Source: Chlorobaculum sp. 24CR (GTDB lineage Bacteria > Bacteroidota > Chlorobiia > Chlorobiales > Chlorobiaceae). Taken from it: a stretch of 64,000 nucleotides of DNA. The stretch is taken from contig NZ_SDGU01000028.1 in assembly GCF_004118635.1 (NCBI RefSeq), forward strand, positions 1-64,000. The letters are read 5' to 3'. Under the pieces are notes generated by a model that saw only the letters and a list, made by a program, of their open reading frames with translations, was not told the DNA's origin and searched no databases. Shown piece after piece: positions 56,784-64,000 of the stretch (position 1 is the stretch's first letter; every line of letters begins with the position of its first letter). Both the position numbers and the translations under genes were made by a program.

Positions 56784-57660
56784 CTCCATCAAAAGCAAGG
56801 TGTTCAAAACGGCAATCCAGCTTCTGCTCACCGTAGCGGCGCTCGCCATCGTGCTCAGCAAAACCGATACAAACCGGCTCGCCTCGCTCATCGGCCATGC
56901 CAACCCGTGGCACCTTCTCGGCGCGATCCTCTTTTTCAATATCTCGAAGATCGTCAACGCCGTACGGCTGAACCGCTTTTTTACGTCAATCGGCCTGCAA
57001 CTCTCGGCGTGGTACAACCTGAAGCTCTACTACCTCGGCATGTTCTACAACCTCTTTTTGCCAGGCGGCATCGGGGGTGACGGCTACAAAATTTACGTAC
57101 TGAAAAAAAATCACGGCCTGACGGTCATCAACATCTTCAACGCCGTCTTCTGGGACAGGGTCAGCGGCATTTTCGCGCTCATCTTCCTGTCGGCGCTGCT
57201 GATCATACCGAGTTCGTTCGCGGCGCTCTACCCCGGTGAAATGCTCTGGATCTGGGTGATCGCCGGAGTCGCCTACCCGCTGTCACTCTTGCTGACCTGG
57301 CTTTTCTACCGCCAGTTCATGCCGGTCTTCATCGTGACGGCATTCGAGTCACTGGTGATTCAGGCGACCCAGGTCATCTCGGCGTGGTTCATTCTCATGG
57401 CGATGTCGGCCACGGCGCACCAGATCGACTATCTGGCCATCTTCCTGATTTCGAGCGTCGCCACAATTCTGCCCCTCACCGTCGGCGGAGCCGGAGCGCG
57501 CGAAGTCACCTTCTTCTACGCCCTGAACCACCTCGGCCTCGACGTCAACACCGGCATCGCGCTCTCGCTCATATTTTTCGCCATCTCGGCAATCTCGTCG
57601 CTGGTGGGAATTCTGGCCAAAATAAAACACGAACCCGGCCACTCGCTGGCCTCGAAGTGA
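56767..57660 (+). CDS. Lysylphosphatidylglycerol synthase TM-region family protein (AglD/YbhN-like)
   Basis: A 297-residue protein of the UPF0104/LPG_synthase_TM family. It has about eight membrane segments and the family stretch LYYLGMFYNLFLPGGIGGDGYK. Later conserved stretches are WDRVSGIFALIF and ILPLTVGGAGAREVTFFYAL. Members include AglD and YbhN; several lie near polyprenyl-sugar genes. It may help in lipid-linked sugar handling or membrane translocation. The start is TTG at 56767, overlapping the previous gene by 17 bases. Confidence 0.87.
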   Translation: MTKASSSIKSKVFKTAIQLLLTVAALAIVLSKTDTNRLASLIGHANPWHLLGAILFFNISKIVNAVRLNRFFTSIGLQLSAWYNLKLYYLGMFYNLFLPGGIGGDGYKIYVLKKNHGLTVINIFNAVFWDRVSGIFALIFLSALLIIPSSFAALYPGEMLWIWVIAGVAYPLSLLLTWLFYRQFMPVFIVTAFESLVIQATQVISAWFILMAMSATAHQIDYLAIFLISSVATILPLTVGGAGAREVTFFYALNHLGLDVNTGIALSLIFFAISAISSLVGILAKIKHEPGHSLASK

Positions 57661-57671
57661 GGAAAATAGGA

Positions 57672-57715
57672 CTTATAGGTCGTATAGGTCTTATAAGTCC
57701 TATACGACCTATAAG
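57672..57715. repeat. Perfect 17-bp inverted repeat between convergent genes
   Basis: CTTATAGGTCGTATAGG and CCTATACGACCTATAAG pair perfectly around a 10-base loop that is itself partly palindromic (TCTTATAAGT). It lies at the junction of the convergent LPG-type gene and recJ, entering the last codons of recJ. No T run follows, so it could be a bidirectional hairpin terminator or a dispersed repeat. Confidence 0.8.
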
Positions 57716-59430
57716 CCGTTTACTTCCCCCACTGCCAAATCTTTCAACCTTAGCTGCACGTATTCTCGGCCGTTCCATTGATTTCTTTCGGGGATGCAGA
57801 CGAGTTGCAGGGTTGCGGCGGTTCCGCAAGATTCGAGGTCGGTGAACAGGTCGGGGCGGTCGAAAGCGATCACCTCGAATGAAGCGCCACGCCCTCCTCG
57901 TACCGTGAACTTGACGTGCCGTTCCCGCAGCAGTTTCGGTTTGCCAACCAGGCGGCATCCGGTGGCGGAAAAGAGCGGCTCTCGGTTAGCGAAGCCGAAG
58001 GGCGCGAACTGTTCGAGCACGTTGAGGAAGTTCGGGGTGACTTCGTCGAGCGCAAGTTCGGCGTCGATGAAGAGCGACTTCTGGCGCGCCTCGACCGGCA
58101 GCAGCTCGCGGCACACCTCGTCGAAGCGGCGGCGGAACGCTTCGAGCTGTTCGGGCCTGAGCGTCAGTCCCGCCGCCTGGTGGTGGCCACCGAACTGTTC
58201 GAGATGCTCGCGGCACTCGTGCAGCACGTCGTAGATGTTGAGCTGATCGACGCTCCTGACCGACCCCTTGATGAGGCCGTTCATCCGCCCCATCACGACG
58301 GTGGGTAGCTGGTGCTTGTCGAGCAGCTTCGAGGCCACGATGCCGAGTACGCCGAGGTGCCACGTTTCGTCATACAGCACAATCGAGGAGCAGTGGCTGG
58401 CGCAATGGCCCGCCACCATCGTTTCGGCGCGCGACGTAATTTCGGCATCGATCTCCCGCCGTCGCCCGTTCAGCGCTTCGAGTTCCGCCGCGTGAACTCG
58501 CGCCTCCGCCTCGCCGGAACAGAGCATCCACTGCATCGCCGCGTCGGCGGACTCCATGCGCCCAGCGGCGTTGATCCGGGGCGCGATGCCGAAGGTGATG
58601 TTCATCATGCCGAACTCGGCGAGGTTGACCTTCATATTCTCGGCCATCGCCCGGAAGCTCACGCGGGGCGACCGGCGCATCAGCTCGATCCCCTCGCGCA
58701 GATAGACGCGGTTCTCGCCGTGCAGCGACACCATGTCCGCGGCGGTCGCAAGGGCCACGAAGTCGAGATATTTCCGCCACCCCTCCAGGCCATCGCCTCT
58801 GGCCTCGACCATCGCCTGGATGAGCTTGAGCGCCACGCCGCAGCCGCACAGCTCGCGGAACGGATAGCCGCTGCCCTCCACCTTCGGGTTGAGAATCGCG
58901 ACCGCCTCCGGCAGCTCCCCGGCTTCATGATGGTCGCAGATGATGACATCGATCCCTTTGGCGGCGCACGCCTTCACCTCGGCGATAGCGCAGATGCCGC
59001 AATCGACCGTGACAATGAGCGAGACCTTCTGCCCGACCGCCCAGGCGATGCCGCTCTCTGAAAGCCCGTACCCCTCGGTGAAGCGGTCGTTGATGTAGTG
59101 ACAGACATCGGCCCCGATTTCACGCAGAAACAGCGAGAGCATGGCCGTTCCGGAGGTGCCATCGACATCGTAATCGCCATAGACCATGATCTTTTCGCCA
59201 CCGGCAATCGCCTTCGAGAGGCGCGCGACGGCGCGTTTCATGTCACTGAAAAGGAATGGCGACGGAATCTCGTCGAGCGACGGGCGAAAAAACTGGCGCG
59301 CCTCCTCGAAGCTCGAAATACCGCGATTGCAAAGGGCGGCGGCGATCGGCGTACTGACGTTGATCGATTCGGCAAGCCCCTGCACCAGGGTAGGTTCGGG
59401 ATCGAGACGGGTCCAGCGGAAGCGTTTCAT
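57709..59430 (-). CDS. recJ: Single-stranded-DNA exonuclease RecJ
   Basis: RecJ is the 5'-3' single-strand DNA exonuclease of recombination and repair. The 573-residue product has the DHH motifs VYGDYDVDGTSGTAM, TVDCGICA, IICDHHEAGELP and the DHHA1 signature FGGHHQAAGLTL. The C-terminal 80 residues form the OB-like fold. An ATG at 59466 is also possible. I favour 59430, because the first residues MKRFRW are more like family N-termini. It is divergent from fbp. Confidence 0.96.
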   Translation of the reverse strand: MKRFRWTRLDPEPTLVQGLAESINVSTPIAAALCNRGISSFEEARQFFRPSLDEIPSPFLFSDMKRAVARLSKAIAGGEKIMVYGDYDVDGTSGTAMLSLFLREIGADVCHYINDRFTEGYGLSESGIAWAVGQKVSLIVTVDCGICAIAEVKACAAKGIDVIICDHHEAGELPEAVAILNPKVEGSGYPFRELCGCGVALKLIQAMVEARGDGLEGWRKYLDFVALATAADMVSLHGENRVYLREGIELMRRSPRVSFRAMAENMKVNLAEFGMMNITFGIAPRINAAGRMESADAAMQWMLCSGEAEARVHAAELEALNGRRREIDAEITSRAETMVAGHCASHCSSIVLYDETWHLGVLGIVASKLLDKHQLPTVVMGRMNGLIKGSVRSVDQLNIYDVLHECREHLEQFGGHHQAAGLTLRPEQLEAFRRRFDEVCRELLPVEARQKSLFIDAELALDEVTPNFLNVLEQFAPFGFANREPLFSATGCRLVGKPKLLRERHVKFTVRGGRGASFEVIAFDRPDLFTDLESCGTAATLQLVCIPERNQWNGREYVQLRLKDLAVGEVNGL

Positions 59431-59665
59431 GTACAAGTTCTTGAGTCGAAAAAGCGGGTCGGCCAATGTACGGATATTTGCCCGGTTCTTCAGAAAGAAA
59501 ATAGTGGGCGGCCCGGAATCCCGTAACGTTGGAATAGGCTTGAAAATAGCATAGATTTCAAGATTGCCGATTACCGGCTCGACAGCGACAAGACCGCCCT
59601 GGCATTGATTGGCGCCAAAGCTCCGGCTGAACCGGCCTCCTTATAACCTTCTGAACGATTTTGTG

Positions 59666-60667
59666 ATGAACAAGCTCACCACCATCGAAAGCCATTTTCT
59701 GCAATTGCAGAAGCGCTATCCCGAAATCAAAAGCGAAGTTACCGACCTTCTGAACGACGTCGCCTTCGCGGCCAAGCTGGTGCGGCGCGAAGTCGTCCGG
59801 GCGGGTCTGGCCGACATTCTCGGCCTTGCCGGATCAACCAACGTGCAGGGCGAGGAGGTCAAAAAGCTCGACCTGTTCGCCAACGAACGGCTCATCAATG
59901 CCATCGGCCAGCACGGGCGCTTCGCCATCATGGGCTCCGAGGAGAACGAAGAGACCATCACGCCGCCCAAGTTCGAGTCGGGCGAATACGTCCTGCTCTT
60001 CGACCCGCTCGACGGCTCGTCGAACATCGACGTGAACGTCAGCGTCGGCACCATCTTTTCGATCTACCGGCTCAAGAGCGACGACCCGTCGAAAGCGAGT
60101 CTCGACGACTGCCTGCAGAAAGGCGCCGATCAGGTTGCCGCCGGGTATGTGATTTACGGCTCGTCGGTCATGCTGGTTTACACCACCGGGCACGGCGTAC
60201 ACGGCTTCACCTACGACCAGACCGTCGGCGAGTTCCTGCTCTCGCACGATAACATCAAAACGCCGGAACGCGGCAAATACTACTCGGTCAACGAAGGCTC
60301 GTGGCATGAGTTCAACGACGGCACCAAGCGCTTCCTCGACTACTTGAAGGAGGAGGACAAGCCAACTGGCCGCCCATACAGCACCCGCTACATCGGCTCA
60401 TTCGTCGCCGACTTCCACCGAAACCTGCTCACCGGCGGCGTGTTCGTCTATCCGGCAACCAGCAAGCACCAAAACGGCAAGCTCCGCCTGATGTACGAAG
60501 CCAACCCGATGGCCTTCATCTGCGAACAAGCCGGAGGCCGGGCCACCGACGGCCACCGCCGCATCCTCGACATCGAACCCACGGAACTCCACCAGCGCAC
60601 CCCGCTCTACATCGGCAGCAAGTCGGACGTGCTCATCGCCGAAGAGTTCGAGCAGGGCAAGAGGTAG
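59666..60667 (+). CDS. fbp: Fructose-1,6-bisphosphatase, class I
   Basis: FBPase removes the 1-phosphate of fructose-1,6-bisphosphate in gluconeogenesis, which green sulfur bacteria need after fixing CO2 by the reverse TCA cycle. The 333-residue product has the metal/active-site stretches [20 protein letters not shown], and the sugar-phosphate region [13 protein letters not shown] type (here [15 protein letters not shown]) and [20 protein letters not shown]. The start at 59666 fits the family N-terminus; the longer frame from 59609 adds unrelated residues. It ends just before a terminator. Confidence 0.97.
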   Translation: MNKLTTIESHFLQLQKRYPEIKSEVTDLLNDVAFAAKLVRREVVRAGLADILGLAGSTNVQGEEVKKLDLFANERLINAIGQHGRFAIMGSEENEETITPPKFESGEYVLLFDPLDGSSNIDVNVSVGTIFSIYRLKSDDPSKASLDDCLQKGADQVAAGYVIYGSSVMLVYTTGHGVHGFTYDQTVGEFLLSHDNIKTPERGKYYSVNEGSWHEFNDGTKRFLDYLKEEDKPTGRPYSTRYIGSFVADFHRNLLTGGVFVYPATSKHQNGKLRLMYEANPMAFICEQAGGRATDGHRRILDIEPTELHQRTPLYIGSKSDVLIAEEFEQGKR

Positions 60668-60689
60668 GATTTATTGGATTTGTCTGATA

Positions 60690-60728
60690 CCGAAAGCCCC
60701 AGCCGATTGGTTGGGGTTTTCGGTTTTT
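60690..60728 (+). terminator. Intrinsic terminator after fbp
   Basis: CCGAAAGCCCCAGCC pairs with GGTTGGGGTTTTCGG with small bulges, followed by TTTTT. It ends the fbp transcript and marks the left border of the AT-rich island. Confidence 0.8.
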
Positions 60729-60773
60729 CGGGGATCGGCATCCGGAAATACATCGGGACAACACCCGCAGAGG

Positions 60774-60902
60774 ATGGCGGACGGCAAGAGCTATCAGGAG
60801 GCTCTCGGCAATGCAGAACAGATGATCGATGAGTGGATCGAAACCGCCACAAGTCTCGGCAGGCCGATTCCGCAGCCGAAAGGTCGGCTTGCGTATGCGT
60901 GA
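60774..60902 (+). pseudogene. Remnant of a HicB-type antitoxin
   Basis: The 42 codons starting at 60774 encode MADGKSYQEALGNAEQMIDE, then WIETATSLGRPIPQPKG and a short tail. This matches the second half of HicB/UPF0150 antitoxin domains (the GDTYEEALANA...PIPLP part). The first 20-25 residues of the domain, including the strand with the PDLPGC-like motif, are missing. No HicA toxin is seen nearby. I read it as a broken leftover of a HicAB pair, though a short protein could still be made. Confidence 0.7.
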
Positions 60903-60997
60903 GCAGCGGGCAGGGACAGCGGCTCACAGTCGCAGTACCTTTTAGCTGGGCAGATAAATGCTCTTGGTTTTTGCAAGCACATACGCTATCTTGATTC

Positions 60998-61432
60998 ATG
61001 TTGATCACATTGGATACAAACATAATGTATCAGGCGCTGAAAAGCTCAAGTGGAGCATCCTTCTATATTCTTCAGCAGGTGCGCGAAATAAGGATTCAGA
61101 TTGCTCTTTCCGTTCCGCTGTTTGAGGAATATGAGGATGTGTTAAAGAGAGAAAAGTCTCTCGATGACCTTGAACTGGATGTTGAGGATATTGATAAATT
61201 TCTGCGATTTATTGCCTGGGTTGGAAAACCGTATAAGTCCTATTTTCTTTTTCGGCCAAACCTGAAAGATGAAAAAGACAACATGGTTGTCGAACTGGCT
61301 ATCGCAAGTCAAAGTGATTATCTGGTAACGAGCAACGTGAAAGATTTTGATAATGCGGAACTCAGGTTCGATCAATTGAAAGTTGTGACGCCTGCTGAAT
61401 TTGTTAAACTATGGAGAAGCAAAGATGTCTAA
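60998..61432 (+). CDS. PIN-domain toxin (COG1569 type)
   Basis: A 144-residue PIN-domain protein, likely an RNase toxin. The acidic residues of the metal site are Asp6 (TLDTNIM), Glu44 (PLFEEYEDVL) and Asp94 (KDEKDNMVVELA), with TSNVKDF near 112-118 in the usual place of the fourth acidic region. The gene is AT-rich and overlaps by 8 bases the next gene, a ribbon-helix-helix protein. This toxin-first order is common for PIN pairs of this group. The target RNA is unknown. Confidence 0.88.
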   Translation: MLITLDTNIMYQALKSSSGASFYILQQVREIRIQIALSVPLFEEYEDVLKREKSLDDLELDVEDIDKFLRFIAWVGKPYKSYFLFRPNLKDEKDNMVVELAIASQSDYLVTSNVKDFDNAELRFDQLKVVTPAEFVKLWRSKDV

Positions 61433-61685
61433 GGTAAATGTTTTGACCATCAGAGTACCTTCGGAACTGAAAAACAGAATCGCTCAGGTTGCGGAAGAGC
61501 AAGGGGTTTCGATCAATCAGCTCGCAATGTATATTTTCACCAAAGAGATTGGCAATATCGAGGCAGGGAAACGTATGTCAAGTTTATTGAAGGGTCACTC
61601 GAAAAAAGAGATTCTTGCCGGTTTCGATGAGGTTATGGCAAAAGTCAAAAAACGACCGGTTCCTGATTGGGATAAGATGGCATAA
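61425..61685 (+). CDS. Ribbon-helix-helix antitoxin partner of the PIN toxin
   Basis: An 86-residue protein with an Arc/MetJ-type RHH domain at its start (VNVLTIRVPSELKNRIAQVAEEQGVS..., about residues 4-45). A charged C-terminal tail (LLKGHSKKEILAGFDEVMAKVKK) would bind the toxin. The start at 61425 follows GGAG by 9 bases and lies inside the end of the toxin gene. It should repress its own operon together with the toxin. Confidence 0.85.
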   Translation: MSKVNVLTIRVPSELKNRIAQVAEEQGVSINQLAMYIFTKEIGNIEAGKRMSSLLKGHSKKEILAGFDEVMAKVKKRPVPDWDKMA

Positions 61686-61884
61686 AAGCTGTTGGTGATT
61701 AGTCAGGAGCATATTTAAGGTAAAGCACTATCAGGTTTATGAGGAGGAGAGGGTTGTAAAAGTGATGAGGATGTGGACTCGTTGAGAGTGAATTGATGTG
61801 TACTCGGCCTAAGTAAGTGCTATTGGCTGTTTCAATTCGATTGCTATAAAGGAACAAGATTTGATAAGAATTAAGAGAACCTAT
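61686..61884. other. AT-rich gap upstream of the TIR gene
   Basis: About 200 bases between the antitoxin and the TIR gene. It holds no gene, and no clear terminator or palindrome. It probably carries the TIR gene promoter. Confidence 0.4.
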
Positions 61885-62760
61885 ATGAGCAAAAGAATTT
61901 TTCTTAGTCATACCCATGCAGATAAACCATTCGTGCGAAAACTAGCGCTTGATCTTGAAACACATGGTGCTGAATATTGGCTGGATGAGGCGGAAATAAA
62001 GGTTGGTGAATCTCTTATTACGAAAATACGAGAAGGCATCGATGAAGCTGACTTCGTGGCGGTGATTCTCTCTCCAAATTCAGTTGCGTCTCCTTGGGTT
62101 CAGCGAGAGTTAGATGTTGCCATGAACCAAGAAATTGCAGGCCACAGGATAAAGGTGCTTCCAATAATGTACCTTGCCTGTGATCTCCCAGGCTTCCTAC
62201 TTGGAAAATTCTATGCGGACTTCACTGATGAAACGAACTACTCGTATGCTTTAAGGCAATTAGTAGAGAGTATGGGGCTTGTGTTTAACAAGTCAATACT
62301 GGATACAACCCGAACGAGAGCCTCGCTTGGAGAAGCGCTTGATCGGGCATTTGTTTTTAACTTGCAGATGTTATCAAAGCCTTTTTATCGCCCATTTCAG
62401 TATATGGGCATGAGTGTCAAAGAGGTTTTTGATATCGTCGGAGGCGAAATAAACGAGGCTGGTAATATCATAGTGGAAAATGATGAAAGTAGGATGTTTT
62501 TAGAGAGGGAAGGTAATTTTATCACTTTCATCGAGGTTGATTTGAAACGCACAATTCCTTTCAATCAAGACCAAGAGTTTGATCCAGAACCGATGTTAGG
62601 AGCACTGAGCATCAATCCAAGCGAGCTTGATCTTGTGAGGTCTAAAGTGCATTGTCATACATACTACGATCACAAAAAGAAATTGAAAATCAATGTGATG
62701 TGTGTGCATGATGGCGGCCCTATCACTGTAGCGTTCAGCTCTAAATATTATGGAATGTGA
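61885..62760 (+). CDS. TIR-domain protein
   Basis: A 291-residue protein with an N-terminal TIR domain (about 1-130): KRIFLSHTHADKPFVRKL, WLDEAEIKVGESL, VAVILSPNSVASPWVQREL. The last holds Glu75, at the position of the catalytic Glu of NAD-cleaving TIRs. The C-terminal 150 residues are a mixed alpha/beta region I cannot assign. Many bacterial TIR proteins deplete NAD or make signalling nucleotides in phage defence, but no ThsA or other known partner is next to it. AT-rich composition points to transfer. The ATG at 61885 is preferred over a TTG at 61861. Confidence 0.88.
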   Translation: MSKRIFLSHTHADKPFVRKLALDLETHGAEYWLDEAEIKVGESLITKIREGIDEADFVAVILSPNSVASPWVQRELDVAMNQEIAGHRIKVLPIMYLACDLPGFLLGKFYADFTDETNYSYALRQLVESMGLVFNKSILDTTRTRASLGEALDRAFVFNLQMLSKPFYRPFQYMGMSVKEVFDIVGGEINEAGNIIVENDESRMFLEREGNFITFIEVDLKRTIPFNQDQEFDPEPMLGALSINPSELDLVRSKVHCHTYYDHKKKLKINVMCVHDGGPITVAFSSKYYGM

Positions 62761-62790
62761 AATTTGTGTTCATCATTTCTCCTCTTTCCA

Positions 62791-63975
62791 TCATTTCCCC
62801 ACAACGCGCTCCACCACCGTGTCGTGCAGCACGGGGCGGAACTTGCGAATCTTGATGTTCGCCTCCGTCGGCCAGACCCGGTTGCTCAATAAAATCACCG
62901 CTAAATCTTTCTCCGGATCGACCCAGATGCTGGTGCCGGTGTAGCCGAGGTGGCCCCAAGAGTTGGCGGAGAAGCGGGTGCCTGCGGAGGATTTGCCGGG
63001 GGTGGCCATGTCCCAGCCGATAGCTCGCGGCCATTCGGTTTTCCTCAGGAACATCCTGACCGTCGATGCCGCGATGGAGCGCTTGCCGTCCAGCTCCCCG
63101 CCGTTCATCAGCATTTGCACCATCTTCGTCAAATCACCTGTTGTGGTGAACAGGCCTGCGTGGCCGGCGGCTCCGCCGAGGAGGGCGGCGTTCTGGTCGT
63201 TGACGAGCGGGCGCGGCGTGGCGAGCGGCCAGGCAGCGTCGGGCGCGGTTGGCGCTATCCGAAAGAGGAGCGGCGGCGGCGGGTTGAAGAGCGTCGAACT
63301 CATGCCGAGCGGCGCGGCGAAGCGGGCGTGGAAGTTGGCGGCGAGGCTCTCTGCGGTCAGCTTTTCGATGATTCTGCCGAGCAAAATGAAGTTCAGGTCG
63401 CTGTATTTCGTCTTGCTTTCCGTCGTGTAAATCAGCGAGTCCTGCTCGATGGCGCGGAACACTTCGCCGGGCGTGCTGCACGTTTTGGCGTAAAAGCTGT
63501 GCGCTCGCAGGCCGGAGGTGTGACGCATGAGCTGCTCGATGGTGACGCGCCCCTTGCCGTTGCAGGCGAAGCCGGGCAGGTAGCGGGCGACAGGCGTTTG
63601 CAGGTCGAGCGAGTCGCGCTCGGCGAGCTGCATGGCAATGCTCGTGGTGACGACCGCTTTCGTCAACGAAGCGGCGTCGTAGATGGTCGTGGTATCCGCC
63701 GGTGCGCTCGCCGCGTCGTAGGTGAGCCGCCCGAAGGCTTTGTGATACAACGTTTTACCCCGGTAGATCACCGCGAGGCTCGCGCCGGGAAAGACGCTGT
63801 CGGCGACGGCGCGTTTCATCACCGCGTCGAGCTTTGCGAAATCGGGAGTTCTGGCTTCCGCCGTCAGCGCAGCCGTCATTACAGCCACGCTGACGAGGAG
63901 TGAGAGAAGTGATCGAAGCGCTTTCATCGCGAGCCATCCGTATCCGGCATAATGCCGCACGAAAACCTTGAACAT
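62791..63975 (-). CDS. Serine hydrolase of the class C beta-lactamase family
   Basis: A 394-residue exported protein of the beta-lactamase / penicillin-binding-protein-like serine hydrolase family. There is a signal peptide near the N-terminus. The nucleophile is in ASLTK (SxxK), the second motif is YSDLN, and the third is a late GHLGYTGTS (HxG form). The family includes class C beta-lactamases, DD-peptidases and esterases, and the substrate is not predictable. An ATG at 63927 is an alternative that gives a shorter signal peptide. The ATG at 63975 has an AGGA 5 bases upstream. It converges on the TIR gene and opens toward the window end. Confidence 0.9.
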   Translation of the reverse strand: MFKVFVRHYAGYGWLAMKALRSLLSLLVSVAVMTAALTAEARTPDFAKLDAVMKRAVADSVFPGASLAVIYRGKTLYHKAFGRLTYDAASAPADTTTIYDAASLTKAVVTTSIAMQLAERDSLDLQTPVARYLPGFACNGKGRVTIEQLMRHTSGLRAHSFYAKTCSTPGEVFRAIEQDSLIYTTESKTKYSDLNFILLGRIIEKLTAESLAANFHARFAAPLGMSSTLFNPPPPLLFRIAPTAPDAAWPLATPRPLVNDQNAALLGGAAGHAGLFTTTGDLTKMVQMLMNGGELDGKRSIAASTVRMFLRKTEWPRAIGWDMATPGKSSAGTRFSANSWGHLGYTGTSIWVDPEKDLAVILLSNRVWPTEANIKIRKFRPVLHDTVVERVVGK

Positions 63976-64000
63976 GAATATCCTGACAACCGCCAGCCAT

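Noticed and set aside
61885-62760. Thoeris system
   Set aside because: A TIR protein is present, but no ThsA-like NADase/SLOG gene is next to it within the window.
63755-64000. Frame running off the right window edge
   Set aside because: Shadow of the serine hydrolase gene, with no domain-like content.

Overview
The window looks like chromosomal DNA of a green sulfur bacterium (Chlorobi), most likely a Chlorobaculum-type genome. This is inferred from the overall gene content, the GC-rich core genes, a BchE-type B12-binding radical SAM protein, NfnAB, class I Hcp and an FBPase class I gene. No rRNA gene was seen, and by eye I recognised no tRNA and no CRISPR array. Most of the window is housekeeping DNA, interrupted by AT-rich accessory patches.

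Layout. 1-1993: AT-rich and gene-poor, with a KTSC-like small ORF. 1994-5580: uvrA and a DUF1003 protein. 5639-9285: two-gene AAA ATPase/subtilase cassette of the IetAS defence type. 9539-13501: MFS transporter, hybrid histidine kinase, HAD phosphatase. 13585-13747: cluster of palindromic repeats. 13806-17581: an intact B12/radical SAM gene and a decayed tandem copy that has lost its FeS-cluster cysteines, with a small membrane protein gene between them. 17924-19389: AT-rich cassette with a PARP-like ADP-ribosyltransferase candidate, an all-helical protein and an unknown protein. 19461-22937: rrf2 regulator, ferredoxin, TPR, hcp (nitrosative stress). 23225-26798: methyltransferase, haem-binding protein, site-2 protease, folP. 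27039-32466: smc, HAD phosphatase, nusB, nth. 32579-38470: small hypothetical gene, pabBC fusion, ppx/gppA, VTE5/DGK1-like kinase, sua5. 38525-41138: type II restriction-modification pair. 41205-46932: marC-like gene, helix-hairpin-helix outer-membrane protein, rluB, scpB, hisA, hisH. 47127-53399: nfnAB, nikR, outer-membrane protein, and a CbiM/NikM-Q-O ECF importer. 53636-57660: four overlapping genes for polyprenyl-phosphate sugar/lipid glycosylation. 57709-60667: recJ and fbp. 60774-62760: AT-rich island with a HicB remnant, a PIN/RHH toxin-antitoxin pair and a TIR-domain protein. 62791-63975: serine hydrolase of the beta-lactamase family.

How the parts work together. The nickel section reads as one regulon: NikR has its complete set of metal ligands, and directly after it lies a near-perfect inverted repeat with the 22-bp half-site period of NikR operators. 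This repeat overlaps a candidate promoter for the outer-membrane protein and importer genes. The hcp operon carries its own FeS-type Rrf2 regulator, with a 19-bp perfect palindrome upstream. Several gene pairs overlap by ATGA, TGATG or TAATG, which indicates translational coupling and fixes start codons (ietS, pabBC, cbiQ, the glycosyltransferase operon).

The accessory patches carry defence or toxin-like genes (IetAS, restriction-modification, PARP-like, PIN/RHH, TIR). The least explained of these is the three-gene cassette at 17924-19389.
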